NCBI GenBank assembly: GCA_021018995.1
Contig: CM037597.1
Location: 20,802,887-20,866,886 of the forward strand
Length of the DNA: 64,000 nt
Direction of reading: 5' to 3'
Source of the DNA: Chloranthus sessilifolius
Lineage: Eukaryota > Streptophyta > Magnoliopsida > Chloranthales > Chloranthaceae
Made by a program: the position numbers and the translations under genes. A model generated the notes under the pieces. It had not been told where the DNA came from and did not search any database. It worked only from the letters and a program-made list of their open reading frames with translations. Below are positions 10,537 through 22,437 of the stretch, piece by piece (position 1 is the first letter of the stretch; every line of letters begins with the position of its first letter).

Positions 10537-12760
10537 AAATTAATATAAAATGCTAAACCTTTTAAAAATAATTTAAAAAAAAATCCTAAATTAAGTGACT
10601 TCCATTGCATGGACTACTGATGAATTTGAATGAAAAAATGGTCAACTACTGAAAAATGGTATACTAAATTGGAAAATAACATAAAAACATCTAAAACCTT
10701 CTTTTTTTTAAAAAAAATTAATTAAAAAAAATCCTAAAGTAAGTGACTTCCATTGCATGGACTACTGATGAATTTGAATGAAAAAATGGTCAACTACTGA
10801 AAAACGGTATACTAAATTTGAAATTAACATAAAAACATTTAAAACTTTTTTTTTTAAAATAATTAAAATAAAAATCCTAAATTAAGTGACTTCCATTGCA
10901 TGGACTACTGATGAATTTGAATGAAAAAATGGACAACTACTGAAAAAAGGTATGCTAAATCGGAAAATAATATAACAACATTTAAAACCTTCTTTTTTTT
11001 TAAAAATAATTAAAATAAAAATCCTAAATTAAGTGACTTCCCATTGCATGGACTACTGATGAATTTGAAAGAAAAAATGGTCAACTATTGAAAAATGGTA
11101 TGCTAAATCGGAAAATAACATTAAAACAGCTAAAACCTTCTGTTAAAGAAAAAAATAATTAATTAAAAAAATCCTAAATTAAGTGACTTCCATTGCATGG
11201 ACTACTGATTAATTTAAATGAAAAAATGATCAACTACTGAAAAATGGTATGCTAATTTAGAAAATAACATAAAAACATCTAAAACCTTTTTTTTAAATTT
11301 AAATTAATAAAAAAAAATCCTAAATTAAGTGACTTCCATTGCATGGACTATTGATGAATTTGAATGAAAAAATGGTCAACTACAGAAAAATGGTATGCTA
11401 AATCGTAAAATAACATAAAAACATCTAAAACCTTCTTTTTAAAAAAAAAAATAATAATTAAAAAAAATATTAAATTAAGTGACTTCCATTGCATGGACTA
11501 CTAATTAATTTGAATGAAAAAATGATCAGCTACTGGAAAATGGTATGCTAAATTTGAAATTAACATAAAAACATCTAAAACCTTTTTTTTTTATTAAATA
11601 ATTAAAAAAAAATCCTAAATTAAGTGACTTCCATTGCATGGACTACTGATGAATTTGAATGAAAAAATGGTCAACTACTGAAGAGTGGTAATGCTAAATC
11701 GGAAAATAACATAAAAACATCTAAAACCCTTTTTTTTTAATTAATTAAAATTCCTAAATTAAGTGGCTTACATTGCATGGACTACTAATTAATTTGAATG
11801 AAAAAATGGTCAACTACTGAAAAATGGTATGCTAAATTTGAAATTAACATAAAAACATCTAAAACCTTTTTGTTTTTCTAAATAATTAAAAAAAAAAAAT
11901 CTAAATTAAGTGACTTTAATTGCATGGACTACTGATGAATTTGAATGAAAAAATGGTCAACTGCTGAAATATGGTATGCTAAATTTGAAATTAACATAAA
12001 AACATCTAAGACATTTTTTTTTTTAATAATTAAAAAAAATATCTAAATTAAGTGACTTCCATTGCATGGACTACCGATGAATTTGAATGAAAAAATGGTC
12101 AACTACTGAAAAATGGTATGCTAAATTTGAAATTAACATAAAAACATTTAAAACAATTTTTTTTAAAAAACTAATTAAACTAAAAATCCTAAATTAAGTG
12201 ACTTCTATTGCATGGACTACTAATGAATTTGAATGAAAAAATGGTCAACTAGTGAAAAAAGGTATGCTAAATCAAAAAATAACATAAAAATATCTAAAAC
12301 ATTTTTTTTTTAAATTAATTAAAAAAAATCCTAAATTAAGTGACTTCCATTGCATGAACTACTGATGAATTTGAATAAAAAAATGGTCAACTACTGAAAA
12401 AAGGTATGCTAAATTGGAAAATAACATAAAAACATTTAAAACCTTCTTTTTTTTTCAAATTAAAATAAAAATCCTAAATTAAGTGACTTTAATTGCATGG
12501 ACTACTGATGAATTTGAATGAAAAAATAGCCAACTACTAAAACCTTTTTTTAAAAAAAATTAATTGAAAAAATTCCTAAATAAAGTGACTTCCATTATAT
12601 AGACTACTGATGAATTTGAATGAAAAAATGGTCAACTACTGAAAATTGGTAATGCTGAATCGGAAAATAGCATAAAAACATCTAAAACCTAAATCTATTT
12701 AAATTTTAAATTAATTAAAAAAAAATCCTAAATTAGGTGAGTATCATTCATACCTTGGTT
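10537..12760. repeat. 145-bp minisatellite array, about 15 monomers
   Basis: The landmark AAGTGACTTCCATTGCATGG starts near 10593, 10741, 10884, 11031, 11181, 11327, 11477, 11622, 11761, 11908, 12050, 12196, 12338, 12481 and 12583, at 139-150 bp spacing. Each monomer also holds a GATGAATTTGAATG core, a TGGTCAACTACTG string and a poly-A/T tract of variable length. The last eight monomers carry diagnostic variants (AAGTGGCTTACATT, CTACCGATG, CTTCTATTGC, GCATGAACTACTG, ATAGCCAACTAC, CATTATATAGAC) in the same order as every spacer of the PP2C array to the right. The first seven are extra. The monomer at 12481 is about 40 bp short. Confidence 0.92.
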
Positions 12761-13049
12761 TTAAGCGATGACGACGAGAGAAACGACGGCTGTGATGTCA
12801 TCTGGCTTCCCGCCTTGATAGAAGTGTCCAGCTTTCTGAGCATTTATGGAAAATGGGGTTGAGCAGTTGTGGTCATTTGACTTGATATTGGCAAACTCAA
12901 CCAATTTAGAAGCAATTTCTTGTGGAATCAGTCCTTCTCTTGTAGCCTTCACTACCACCGCAGCTATCTCCCAGTCAGACAAATTATCGAATAACCCATC
13001 TGTTCCAGCCACGATCACGTCGCCTTCTACCACCCCAAATTGAAACATC

Positions 13050-13106
<57 letters not shown>

Positions 13107-13808
13107 AATATAATTGAATTGAAAATTAAACAAAACATGTATGTATGATTAATATTAAATAATAAATAATAAAAAAAAGGGTAGGTAGGTACCTGTGCAC
13201 TGGTGGGTGTGTCGCTGGACGAGCTACTACCAAGCTGATACGGGCAATTGAATGAATGTTGTTGCACGGGAGATTTGTAGGCGACCCTATTCTTTCTGAC
13301 CACTAATAATCCGCTATCGCCAATGTTGAGCCCTTTTATACTCTGCCATCAAAACACTAGTTAGTAATTCAAAATTCAAATTTCAAAATTCAAAACGAAG
13401 AAGCAGAAAAGGGAAAATATATTAATTAAGCACCTCATGGTGAAGTGTGAAAATGCAAGCTGTAGAGGCTCCTTGAGATTTGGTGTTGGTGTATGCTTCC
13501 TTTATAACTCTTGGTAGATCCACCGTAGCTGACATTTTGTTTATTGCTCTTAAAGAGTTGAGCATGAGTTCCCGAGCATATATTCCAGAGTCAATTCCTA
13601 TCTTCTTCAAGCCACCCACACCATCAGCCACCCCAATTGTGTTACACTCTCCACAAATAAAATGTGAATCTTCTCAAGCCCGCTTTGATCAAGAGGCTTT
13701 TGGAAGATACTTTGATCCTGAAATCAATTTCAGTCTTTTGGGTCCCATAACCTTCGGCTTCCTCTTCCTGCTGGGTAGGTGGGTGGATGGGTACAAATCC
13801 CAATACAT
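12761..13808 (-). pseudogene. PP2C array unit 1 (exon A has two in-frame TGA codons)
   Basis: Exon C (12761-13048, 95 residues, TAA stop) and exon B (13193-13342, 50 residues) are fully open, with GTACCT donor and TGCAG acceptor. Exon A (13434-13808) keeps GVADGVGG and YAREL. Just upstream, the stretch that should encode SSSNGLGED has a rearranged base order (13674-13691) giving two TGA codons while keeping overall length. The metal-site GED motif is therefore lost. This is the leftmost unit, directly abutting the large monomer array. Confidence 0.85.
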
Positions 13809-14922
13809 ATATTTTTAAAAAATATCAACTACTGATGAATTTGAATGAAAAAATGGTCAACTACTGAAGAATGGTAATGCTAAATCGGAAAATAACATAA
13901 AAACATCTGAAACCCTTTTTTTTTAATTAATTAAAATTCCTAAATTAAGTGGCTTACATTGCATGGACTACTAATTAATTTAAATTAACATAAAAACATC
14001 TAAAACCTTTTGTTTTTCTAAATAATTAAAAAAATCTAAATTAAGTGACTTTAATTGCATGGACTGATGAATTTGAATGAAAAATGGTCAATTTGCTGAA
14101 ATATGGTATGGTAAATTTGAAATTAACATAAAAACATGTAAGACATTTTTTTTTTTAGTAATTAAAAAAAGTATCTAGATTAAGTGACTTCCAGTGCATG
14201 GACTACCGATGAATTTGAATGAAAAATGGTCAACTCTTGAAAAATGGTATGCTAAATTTGAAATTAACATAAAAACATTTAAAACAATTTTTTAAAAACT
14301 AATTAAACTAAAATCCTAAATTAAGTGACTTCTATTGCATGGACTACTAATGAATTTGAATGAAAAATGGTCAACTAGTGAAAAAGGTATGCTAAATCAA
14401 AAAATAACATAAAATATCTAAAACATTTTTTTTTTTAAATTAATTAAAAAATCCTAAATTAAGTGACTTCCATTGCATGAACTCTTGATGAATTTGAATA
14501 AAAAATGGTCAACTCTTTGAAAAAAAAGGTATGCTAAATTGGCAAATAACATAAAACATTTAAAACCTTCTTTTTTTTTCAAATTAAAATAAAAATCCTA
14601 AATTAAGTGACTTTAATTGCATGGACTACTGATGAATTTGAATGAAAAATAGCCAACTACTGAAAAAAGATATGCTAAATCGGAAAATAACATAAAAACA
14701 TCTAAAACCTTTTTTTAAAAAAAAATTAATTGAAAAAATTCCTAAATAAAGTGACTTCCATTATATAGACTCTTGATGAATTTGAATGAAAATGGTCAAC
14801 TCAAAAAATTGGTAATCTTTGAATCGGAAAATAGCATAAAAACATCTAAAACCTAAATCTATTTAAATTTTAAATTAATTAAAAAATCCCTAAATTAGGT
14901 GAGTATCATTCATACCTTTGTT
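13809..14922. repeat. Spacer 1 of the PP2C array (eight-monomer higher-order repeat)
   Basis: This represents all 18 spacers: 13809-14922, 15918-17069, 18096-19261, 20266-21420, 22438-23611, 24631-25800, 26809-27902, 28909-30086, 31101-32278, 33286-34445, 35447-36614, 37600-38765, 39755-40908, 41928-43052, 44038-45200, 57744-58916, 59929-61078 and 62071-63213. Each begins inside a monomer at ACTACTGATG, directly after the exon A 5' flank. Monomers 2-8 follow in fixed order, recognised by GTGGCTTACATT, CTGCTGAAATATGG, CTACCGATG, CTTCTATTGC/CAACTAGTG, GCATGAACTACTG, ATAGCCAACTAC and CATTATATAGAC. Each ends with AATTAGGTGAGTATC next to the PP2C stop. No coding capacity. Confidence 0.9.
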
Positions 14923-15917
14923 TTAAGCGATGAATGAGAAAGCTTGGTGGTGATGTCATCGGCTTCCCGCCTATGATAAAGTGTCCAACTTTACGAGCAT
15001 TTATGGAAAATGGGGTTAAGCTGGTCATTTGACTTGATATTGGCAAACTCAACCAATTTAGAAGCAATTTCTTGTGGAATCGGTCCTTCTCTTGTAGCCT
15101 TCACTACCACATGACTATCTCTCTCAGGACAAATTGTCGAATAACCCATCTTTCTACGATCCGCCTTCTACCAAAATTGAAACATCAGCATATATATATA
15201 TATATATATATATATACGTGTGTGTGTGTAATATAATTGAATTGAAAATTAAACAAAACATGTATGTATGATTAATAATAAATAATAAATAAAAAAAGGG
15301 TAGGTAGGTACATGCCTTTGAGTGGGTGTGTCATTTCGAGCTACTACCAAGAATCTGGGCAATTGAATGAATGTTGTTGCCGCGGGAGATTTGTAGGCGA
15401 CTATTCTTATTCTTCGACCACTAATAATCCGCGCTATCGCCAATGTTGAGCCCTTTTATACTCGCCATCAAAACACTAGTTAGTAATTCAAAATTCAAAT
15501 TTCAAAAAAGCGAAGAAGAAGAAAAGGAAAATATATTAATTAAGCACCTCATGGTGAGTGTGAAAATGCAAGGCGTAGAGGCTCCTTGAGATTTGGTGTT
15601 GGTGTATGCTTCCTTTATAACTCTTGGTAGATCCATAGTAGTGACATTTTGTTTTATTGCTCTTAAAGAGTTGAGCATGAGTTCGAGCATATATTCCAGA
15701 GTCAATTCCTATCTTCTTCAAGCCACCCACACCATCGACCACCCCAATTGTGTTACACTCTCCACAAATAAAATGTGAATCTTCTCCAAGCCCGTTTGAT
15801 GAAGGCTTTTGGAAGATAATTTGATCCACGAAATCAATTTCAGTCTTTTGGGTCCCATAACCTTGGCTTCCTCTTCTGCTTGGGTAGGTGGGTGGATGGG
15901 TACAAATCCCAATACAT
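14923..15917 (-). pseudogene. PP2C array unit 2 (all exons frameshifted)
   Basis: Homology to all three exons is clear, but each has several small indels. Exon C (14923-15185) has lost bases around the TPFS and AAVVV codons, and its acceptor reads GCTG instead of GCAG. Exon B (to about 15467) is scrambled near PYQLGS and at its acceptor. Exon A (about 15543-15917) has shifts near ACIF, STVD, AREL and the N-terminal region. Nearly every lesion lies at a site that is CAG or CTG in the clean copies. Confidence 0.85.
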
Positions 15918-17069
15918 ATATTTTAAAAAATATCAACTCTTGATGAATTTGAATGAAAAATGGTCAACTTCTTGAAGAATGGTAATGCTAAATCGAAAAT
16001 AACATAAAACATCTAAACCCTTTTTTAATTAATTAAAATTCCTAAATTAAGTGGCACATTGCATGGACTACTAATTAATTTGAATGAAAAATGGTCAACT
16101 CAAAAAAATGGTATACTAAATTTGAAATTAACATAAAAACATCTAAAACCTTTTGTTTTCTAAATAATTAAAAAAAAATCTAAATTAAGTGACTTTAATT
16201 GCATGGACTCTTGATGAATTTGAATGAAAAAATGGTCAATGCTGAAATATGGTATGCTAAATTTGAAATTAACATAAAAACATCTAAGACATTTTTTAAT
16301 AATTAAAAAAATATCTAAATTAAGTGACTTCCATTGCATGGACTAAGATGAATTTGAATGAAAAAAATGAATCTTGAAAAATGGTATGCTAAATTTGAAA
16401 TTAACATAAAAACATTTAAAACAATTTTTTAAAAATTAATTAAAAAAAATCCTAAATTAAGTGACTTCCATTGCATGGACTACTGATGAATTTGAATGAA
16501 AAAATGGTCAACTACTGAAAAATGGTATGATAAATAAAAAAATAACATAAAAACATCTAAAACCATTTTTTTTATTAAAATAAGTGAAAAAAAAATCCTA
16601 AATTAAGTGACTTCCATTGCATGAACTACTGATGAATTTGAATAAAAAAATGGTCAACTACTGAAAAAAGGTATGCTAAATTGGAAAATAACATAAAAAC
16701 ATTTAAAACCTTCTTTTTTTTTCAAATTAAAATAAAAATCCTAAATTAAGTGACTTTAATTGCATGGACTACTGATGAATTTGAATGAAAAAATAGCCAA
16801 CTACTGAAAAAAGATATGCTAAATCGGAAAATAACATAAAAACATCTAAAACCTTTTTTTAAAAAAAATTAATTGAAAAAATTCCTAAATAAAGTGACTT
16901 CCATTATATAGACTACTGATGAATTTGAATGAAAAAATGGTCAACTACTGAAAATTGGTAATGCTGAATCGGAAAATAGCATAAAAACATCTAAAACCTA
17001 AATCTATTTAAATTTTAAATTAATTAAAAAAAAATCCTAAATTAGGTGAGTATCATTCATACCTTTGTT

Positions 17070-17358
17070 TTAAGCGATGACGACGAGAGAAACGACGGCT
17101 GTGATGTCATCTGGCTTCCCGCCTTGATAGAAGTGTCCAGCTTTCTGAGCATTTATGGAAAATGGGGTTGAGCAGTTGTGGTCATTTGACTTGATATTGG
17201 CAAACTCAACCAATTTAGAAGCAATTTCTTGTGGAATCAGTCCTTCTCTTGTAGCCTTCACTACCACCGCAGCTATCTCCCAGTCAGACAAATTATCGAA
17301 TAACCCATCTGTTCCAGCCACGATCACGTCGCCTTCTACCACCCCAAATTGAAACATC

Positions 17359-17405
<47 letters not shown>

Positions 17406-18095
17406 AATATAATTGAATTGAAAATTAAACAAAACATGTATGTATGATTAATAATAAATAATAAATAATAAAAAAAAGGGTAGGTAGGTACCTGTGCACT
17501 GGTGGGTGTGTCGCTGGACGAGCTACTACCAAGCTGATACGGGCAATTGAATGAATGTTGTTGCACGGGAGATTTGTAGGCGACCCTATTCTTTCTGACC
17601 ACTAATAATCCGCTATCGCCAATGTTGAGCCCTTTTATACTCTGCCATCAAAACACTAGTTAGTAATTCAAAATTCAAATTTCAAAATTCAAAAACGAAG
17701 AAGAAGAAAAAGGAAAATATATTAATTAAGCACCTCATGGTGAAGTGTGAAAATGCAAGTAGAGGCTCCTTGAGATTTGGTGTTGGTGTATGCTTCCTTT
17801 ATAACTCTTGGTAGATCCAAGTAGTGACATTTTGTTTATTGCTCTTAAAGAGTTGAGCATGAGTTCGAGCATATATTCGAGTCAATTCCTATCTTCTTCA
17901 AGCCACCACACCATCACCACCCCAATTGTGTTACTCTCCACAAATAAAATGTGAATCTTCTCCAAGCCCGTTTGATGAAGACGCTTTTGGAAGATACTTT
18001 GATCCTGAAATCAATTTCAGTCTTTTGGGTCCCATAACCTTCGGCTTCCTCTTCCTGCTGGGTAGGTGGGTGGATGGGTACAAATCCCAATACAT
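17070..18095 (-). pseudogene. PP2C array unit 3 (exons C and B clean, exon A damaged)
   Basis: Exon C (17070-17357) and exon B (17492-17641) match the consensus at full length with intact splice sites and stop. Exon A (17734-18095) changes abruptly. GCTGTAGAGG is shortened to GTAGAGG, the CACCGTAGCTGAC block becomes CAAGTAGTGAC, CCAGAGTC becomes CGAGTC, and CATCAGCCACC becomes CATCACCACC. These shift the frame several times. The clean-to-damaged switch near 17758 falls mid-gene. Confidence 0.85.
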
Positions 18096-19261
18096 ATATT
18101 TTTAAAAAATATCAACTACTGATGAATTTGAATGAAAAAATGGTCAACCTCTTGAAGAATGGTAATGCTAAATCGAAAATAACATAAAAACATCTGAAAA
18201 CCCTTTTTTAATTAATTAAAATTCCTAAATTAAGTGGCTTACATTGCATGGACTACTAATTAATTTGAATGAAAAAATGGTCAACTACTGAAAAATGGTA
18301 TGCTAAATTTGAAATTAACATAAAAACATCAAAAACCGTTTTGTTTTTCTAAATAATTAAAAAAATCTAAATTAGGTGACTTTAATTGCATGGACTCCTG
18401 ATGAATTTGAATGAAAAAATGGTCAACTGCTGAAATATGGTATGCTAAATTTGAAATTAACATAAAAACATCTAAGACATTTTTTTTTTTAATAATTAAA
18501 AAAAATATCTAAATTAAGTGACTTCCATCGCATGGACTACCGATGAATTTGAATGAAAAAATGGTCAACTCAAAATGGTATGCTAAATTTGAAATTAACA
18601 TAAAAACATTTAAAACAATTTTCGATAAAAAACTAATTAAACTAAAAATCCTAAATTAAGTGACTTCTATTGCATGGACTACTAATGAATTTGAATGAAA
18701 AAATGGTCAACTAGTGAAAAAACGTATGCTAAATCAAAAAATAACATAAAAATATCTAAAACATTTTTTTTTTAAATTAATTAAAAAAAATCCTAAATTA
18801 AGTGACTTCCATTGCATGAACTACTGATGAATTTGAATAAAAAAATGGTCAACTACTGAAAAAAGGTATGCTAAATTGGAAAATAACATAAAAACATTTA
18901 AAACCTTCTTTTTTTTTCAAATTAAAAGAAAAATCCTAAATTAAGTGACTTTAATTGCATGGACTACTGATGAATTTGAATGAAAAAATAGCCAACTACT
19001 GAAAAAAGATATGCTAAATCGGAAAATAACATAAAAACATCTAAAACCTTTTTTTTAAAAAAATTAATTGAAAAAATTCCTAAATAAAGTGACTTCCATT
19101 ATATAGACTACTGATGAATTTCAATGAAAAAATGGTCAACTACTGAAAATTGGTAATGCTGAATCGGAAAATAGCATAAAAACATCTAAAACCTAAATCT
19201 ATTTAAATTTTAAATTAATTAAAAAAAATCCTAAATTAGGTGAGTATCATTCATACCTTTG

Positions 19262-20265
19262 TTTTAGCGATGGAGAGAAAGCAGCTGTGATGTCATCTGG
19301 CTTCCCGCCTTGATAGAAGTGTCCAGCTTTCTGAGCATTTATGGAAAATGGGGTTGAGCAGTTGTGGTCATTTGACTTGATATTGGCAAACTCAACCAAT
19401 TTAGAAGCAATTTCTTGTGGAATCAGTCCTTCTCTTGTAGCCTTCACTACCACCGCAGCTATCTCCCAGTCAGACAAATTATCGAATAACCCATCTGTTC
19501 CAGCCACGATCACGTCGCCTTCTACCACCCCAAATTGAAACATCTGCATATATATATATATCTGTGTGTGTAATATAATTGAATTGAAAATTAAACAAAA
19601 CATGTATGTATGATTAATAATAAATAATAAATAATAAAAAAAAGGGTAGGTAGGTACTGGTAATCGGTGGGTGTGTCATTTGGACGAGCTACTACCAAGC
19701 GAGCAATTGAATGAATGTTGTTGCACGGAGATTTGTAGGCGACCCTATTCTTTCTGACCACTAATAATCCGCTATCGCCAATGTTGAGCCCTTTTATACT
19801 CTGCCATCAAAACACTAGTTAGTAATTCAAAATTCAAATTTCAAAATTCAAAAACGAAGAAGAAGAAAAAGGAAAATATATTAATTAAGCACCTCATGGT
19901 GAAGTGTGAAAATGCAAGCTGTAGAGGCTCCTTGAGATTTGGTGTTGGTGTATGCTTCCTTTATAACTCTTGGTAGATCCACCGTAGCTGACATTTTGTT
20001 TATTGCTCTTAAAGAGTTGAGCATGAGTTCCCGAGCATATATTCGAGCCAATTGCTATCTTCTCCAAGCCAGCCACACCATCACTCATCCCAATTGTGTT
20101 ACACTCTCCACAAATAAAATGTGAATCTTCTCCAAGCCCGTTTGATGAAGACGCTTTTGGAAGATACTTTGATCCTGAAATCAATTTCAGTCTTTTGGGT
20201 CCCATAACCTTCGGCTTCCTCTTCCTGCTGGGTAGGTGGGTGGATGGGTACAAATCCCAATACAT
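19262..20265 (-). pseudogene. PP2C array unit 4 (3' end, exon B and part of exon A damaged)
   Basis: Exon C (19262-19543) reads cleanly from MFQFG to KPDDITA and then shifts frame before the stop, where the AAGCGATGACGACG block is shortened. Exon B (up to 19800) has lost its CAG|GTACCT donor context and part of PYQLGS. Exon A (19893-20265) is open from ATG through GLGEDSHFICGECNTIG but shifts around DGV and AREL (CCAGAGTC is CGAGCC; GGTGATGG is changed). Confidence 0.82.
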
Positions 20266-21420
20266 ATATTTTTAAAAAATATCAACTACTGATGAATTTG
20301 AATGAAAAAATGGTCAACTACTGAAGAATGGTAATGCTAAATCGGAAAATAACATAAAAACATCTAAAACCCTTTTTTTTTAATTAATTAAAATTCCTAA
20401 ATTAAGTGGCTTACATTGCATGGACTACTAATTAATTTGAATGAAAAAATGGTCAACTACTGAAAAATGGTATGCTAAATTTGAAATTAACATAAAAACA
20501 TCTAAAACCTTTTTGTTTTTCTAAATAATTAAAAAAAAAAATCTAAATTAAGTGACTTTAATTGCATGGACTACTGATGAATTTGAATGAAAAAATGGTC
20601 AACTGCTGAAATATGGTATGCTAAATTTGAAATTAACATAAAAACATCTAAGACATTTTTTTTTTTAATAATTAAAAAAAATATCTAAATTAAGTGACTT
20701 CCATTGCATGGACTACCGATGAATTTGAATGAAAAAATGGTCAACTACTGAAAAATGGTATGCTAAATTTGAAATTAACATAAAAACATTTAAAACAATT
20801 TTTTTTAAAAAACTAATTAAACTAAAAATCCTAAATTAAGTGACTTCTATTGCATGGACTACTAATGAATTTGAATGAAAAAATGGTCAACTAGTGAAAA
20901 AAGGTATGCTAAATCAAAAAATAACATAAAAACATCTAAAACTTTTTTTTAAAGAAATTAATTAAAAAAAATCCTAAATTAAGTGACTTCCATTGCATGA
21001 ACTACTGATGAATTTGAATAAAAAAATGGTCAACTACTGAAAAAAGGTATGCTAAATTGGAAAATAACATAAAAACATTTAAAACCTTCTTTTTTTTTCA
21101 AATTAAAATAAAAATCCTAAATTAAGTGACTTTAATTGCATGGACTACTGATGAATTTGAATGGATATGCTAAATCGGAAAATAACATAAAAACATCTAA
21201 AACCTTTTTTTTAAAAAAATTAATTGAAAAAATTCCTAAATAAAGTGACTTCCATTATATAGACTACTGATGAATTTGAATGAAAAAATGGTCAACTACT
21301 GAAAATTGGTAATGCTGAATCGGAAAATAGCATAAAAACATCTAAAACCTAAATCTATTTAAATTTTAAATTAATTAAAAAAAAATCCTAAATTAGGTGA
21401 GTATCATTCATACCTTTGTT
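20266..21420. repeat. Spacer 4 with a ~40-bp deletion in monomer 7
   Basis: The monomer order is normal except at 21163-21168. There GAATTTGAATG runs straight into GATATGCTAAATCGG, losing the ATAGCCAACTACTG portion of monomer 7. The deletion is unique to this spacer and can serve as a marker. Confidence 0.8.
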
Positions 21421-21701
21421 TTAAGCGATGACGACGAGAGAAACGACGGCTGTGATGTCATCTGGCTTCCCGCCTTGATAGAAGTGTCCAGCTTTCTGAG
21501 CATTTATGGAAAATGGGGTTGAGCGAGGTCATTTGACTTGATATTGGCAAACTCAACCAATTTAGAAGCAATTTCTTGTGGAATCGGTCCTTCTCTTGTA
21601 GCCTTCACTACCAGACTATCTCCCAGTCAGACAAATTATCGAATAACCCATCTGTTCCAGCCACGATCACGTCGCCTTCTACCACCCCAAATTGAAACAT
21701 C

Positions 21702-21742
<41 letters not shown>

Positions 21743-22437
21743 AATATAATTGAATTGAAAATTAAACAAAACATGTATGTATGATTAATAATAAATAATA
21801 AATAATAAAAAAAAGGGTAGGTAGGTACCTGTGCACTGGTGGGTGTGTCGCCGGACGAGCTACTACCAAGTCGACAGCAATTGAATGAATGTTGTTGCAC
21901 GGGAGATTTGTAGGCGACCCTATTCTTTCTGACCACTAATAATCCGCTATCGCCAATGTTGAGCCCTTTTATACTCTGCCATCAAAACACTAGTTAGTAA
22001 TTCAAAATTCAAATTTCAAAATTCAAAACGAAGAAGAAGAAAAGGAAAATATATTAATTAAGCACCTCATGGTGAAGTGTTAAAATGCAAGCTGTAGAGG
22101 TTCCTTGAGATTTGGTGTTGGTGTATACTTCCTATATAACTCTTGGTAGATCCACGGTAGCTGACATTTTGTTTATTGCTCTTAAAGAGTTGAGCATGAG
22201 TTCCCGAGCATATATTCCAGAGTCAATTCCTATCTTCTTCAAGCCACCCACACCATCAGCCACCCCAATTGTGTTACACTCTCCACAAATAAAATGTGAA
22301 TCTTCTCCAAGCCCGTTTGATGAAGACGCTTTTGGAAGATACTTTGATCCCAAATCAATTTCATCTTTTGGGTCCCATAACCTTGACTTCCTCTTCCTGC
22401 TGGGTAGGTGGGTGGATGGGTACAAATCCCAATACAT
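21421..22437 (-). pseudogene. PP2C array unit 5 (nonsense codon in exon A)
   Basis: Exon C (21421-21700) is 8 bp short, with losses near the NCSTP and AAVVV codons. Exon B (21829-21975) is 3 bp short at PYQLG but otherwise in frame. Exon A (22066-22437) is open through GLGEDSHF, GVADGVGG, AREL and DLPRVI, then hits TAG at 22132-22134 where other copies have AAG (lysine). That A-to-T change is a plain substitution outside any CAG or CTG context, so it looks like a genuine nonsense mutation. Small indels also alter residues before SGSKYLPK. Confidence 0.82.

Noticed and set aside
10537..12760. CRISPR-like regular repeats
   Set aside because: Monomers are about 145 bp, similar along their whole length, with no unique spacers and no cas genes. 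This is a plant minisatellite.
12846..13043. Plus-strand 65-codon frame beginning MENGVEQLWS, repeated in most units
   Set aside because: It is the antisense shadow of exon C and changes wherever exon C changes.
14923..15917. Calling all damaged units ancient pseudogenes
   Set aside because: The lesions sit at CWG sites and homopolymers while neutral intron and spacer positions are near-identical to clean copies. Age alone would not produce this pattern.
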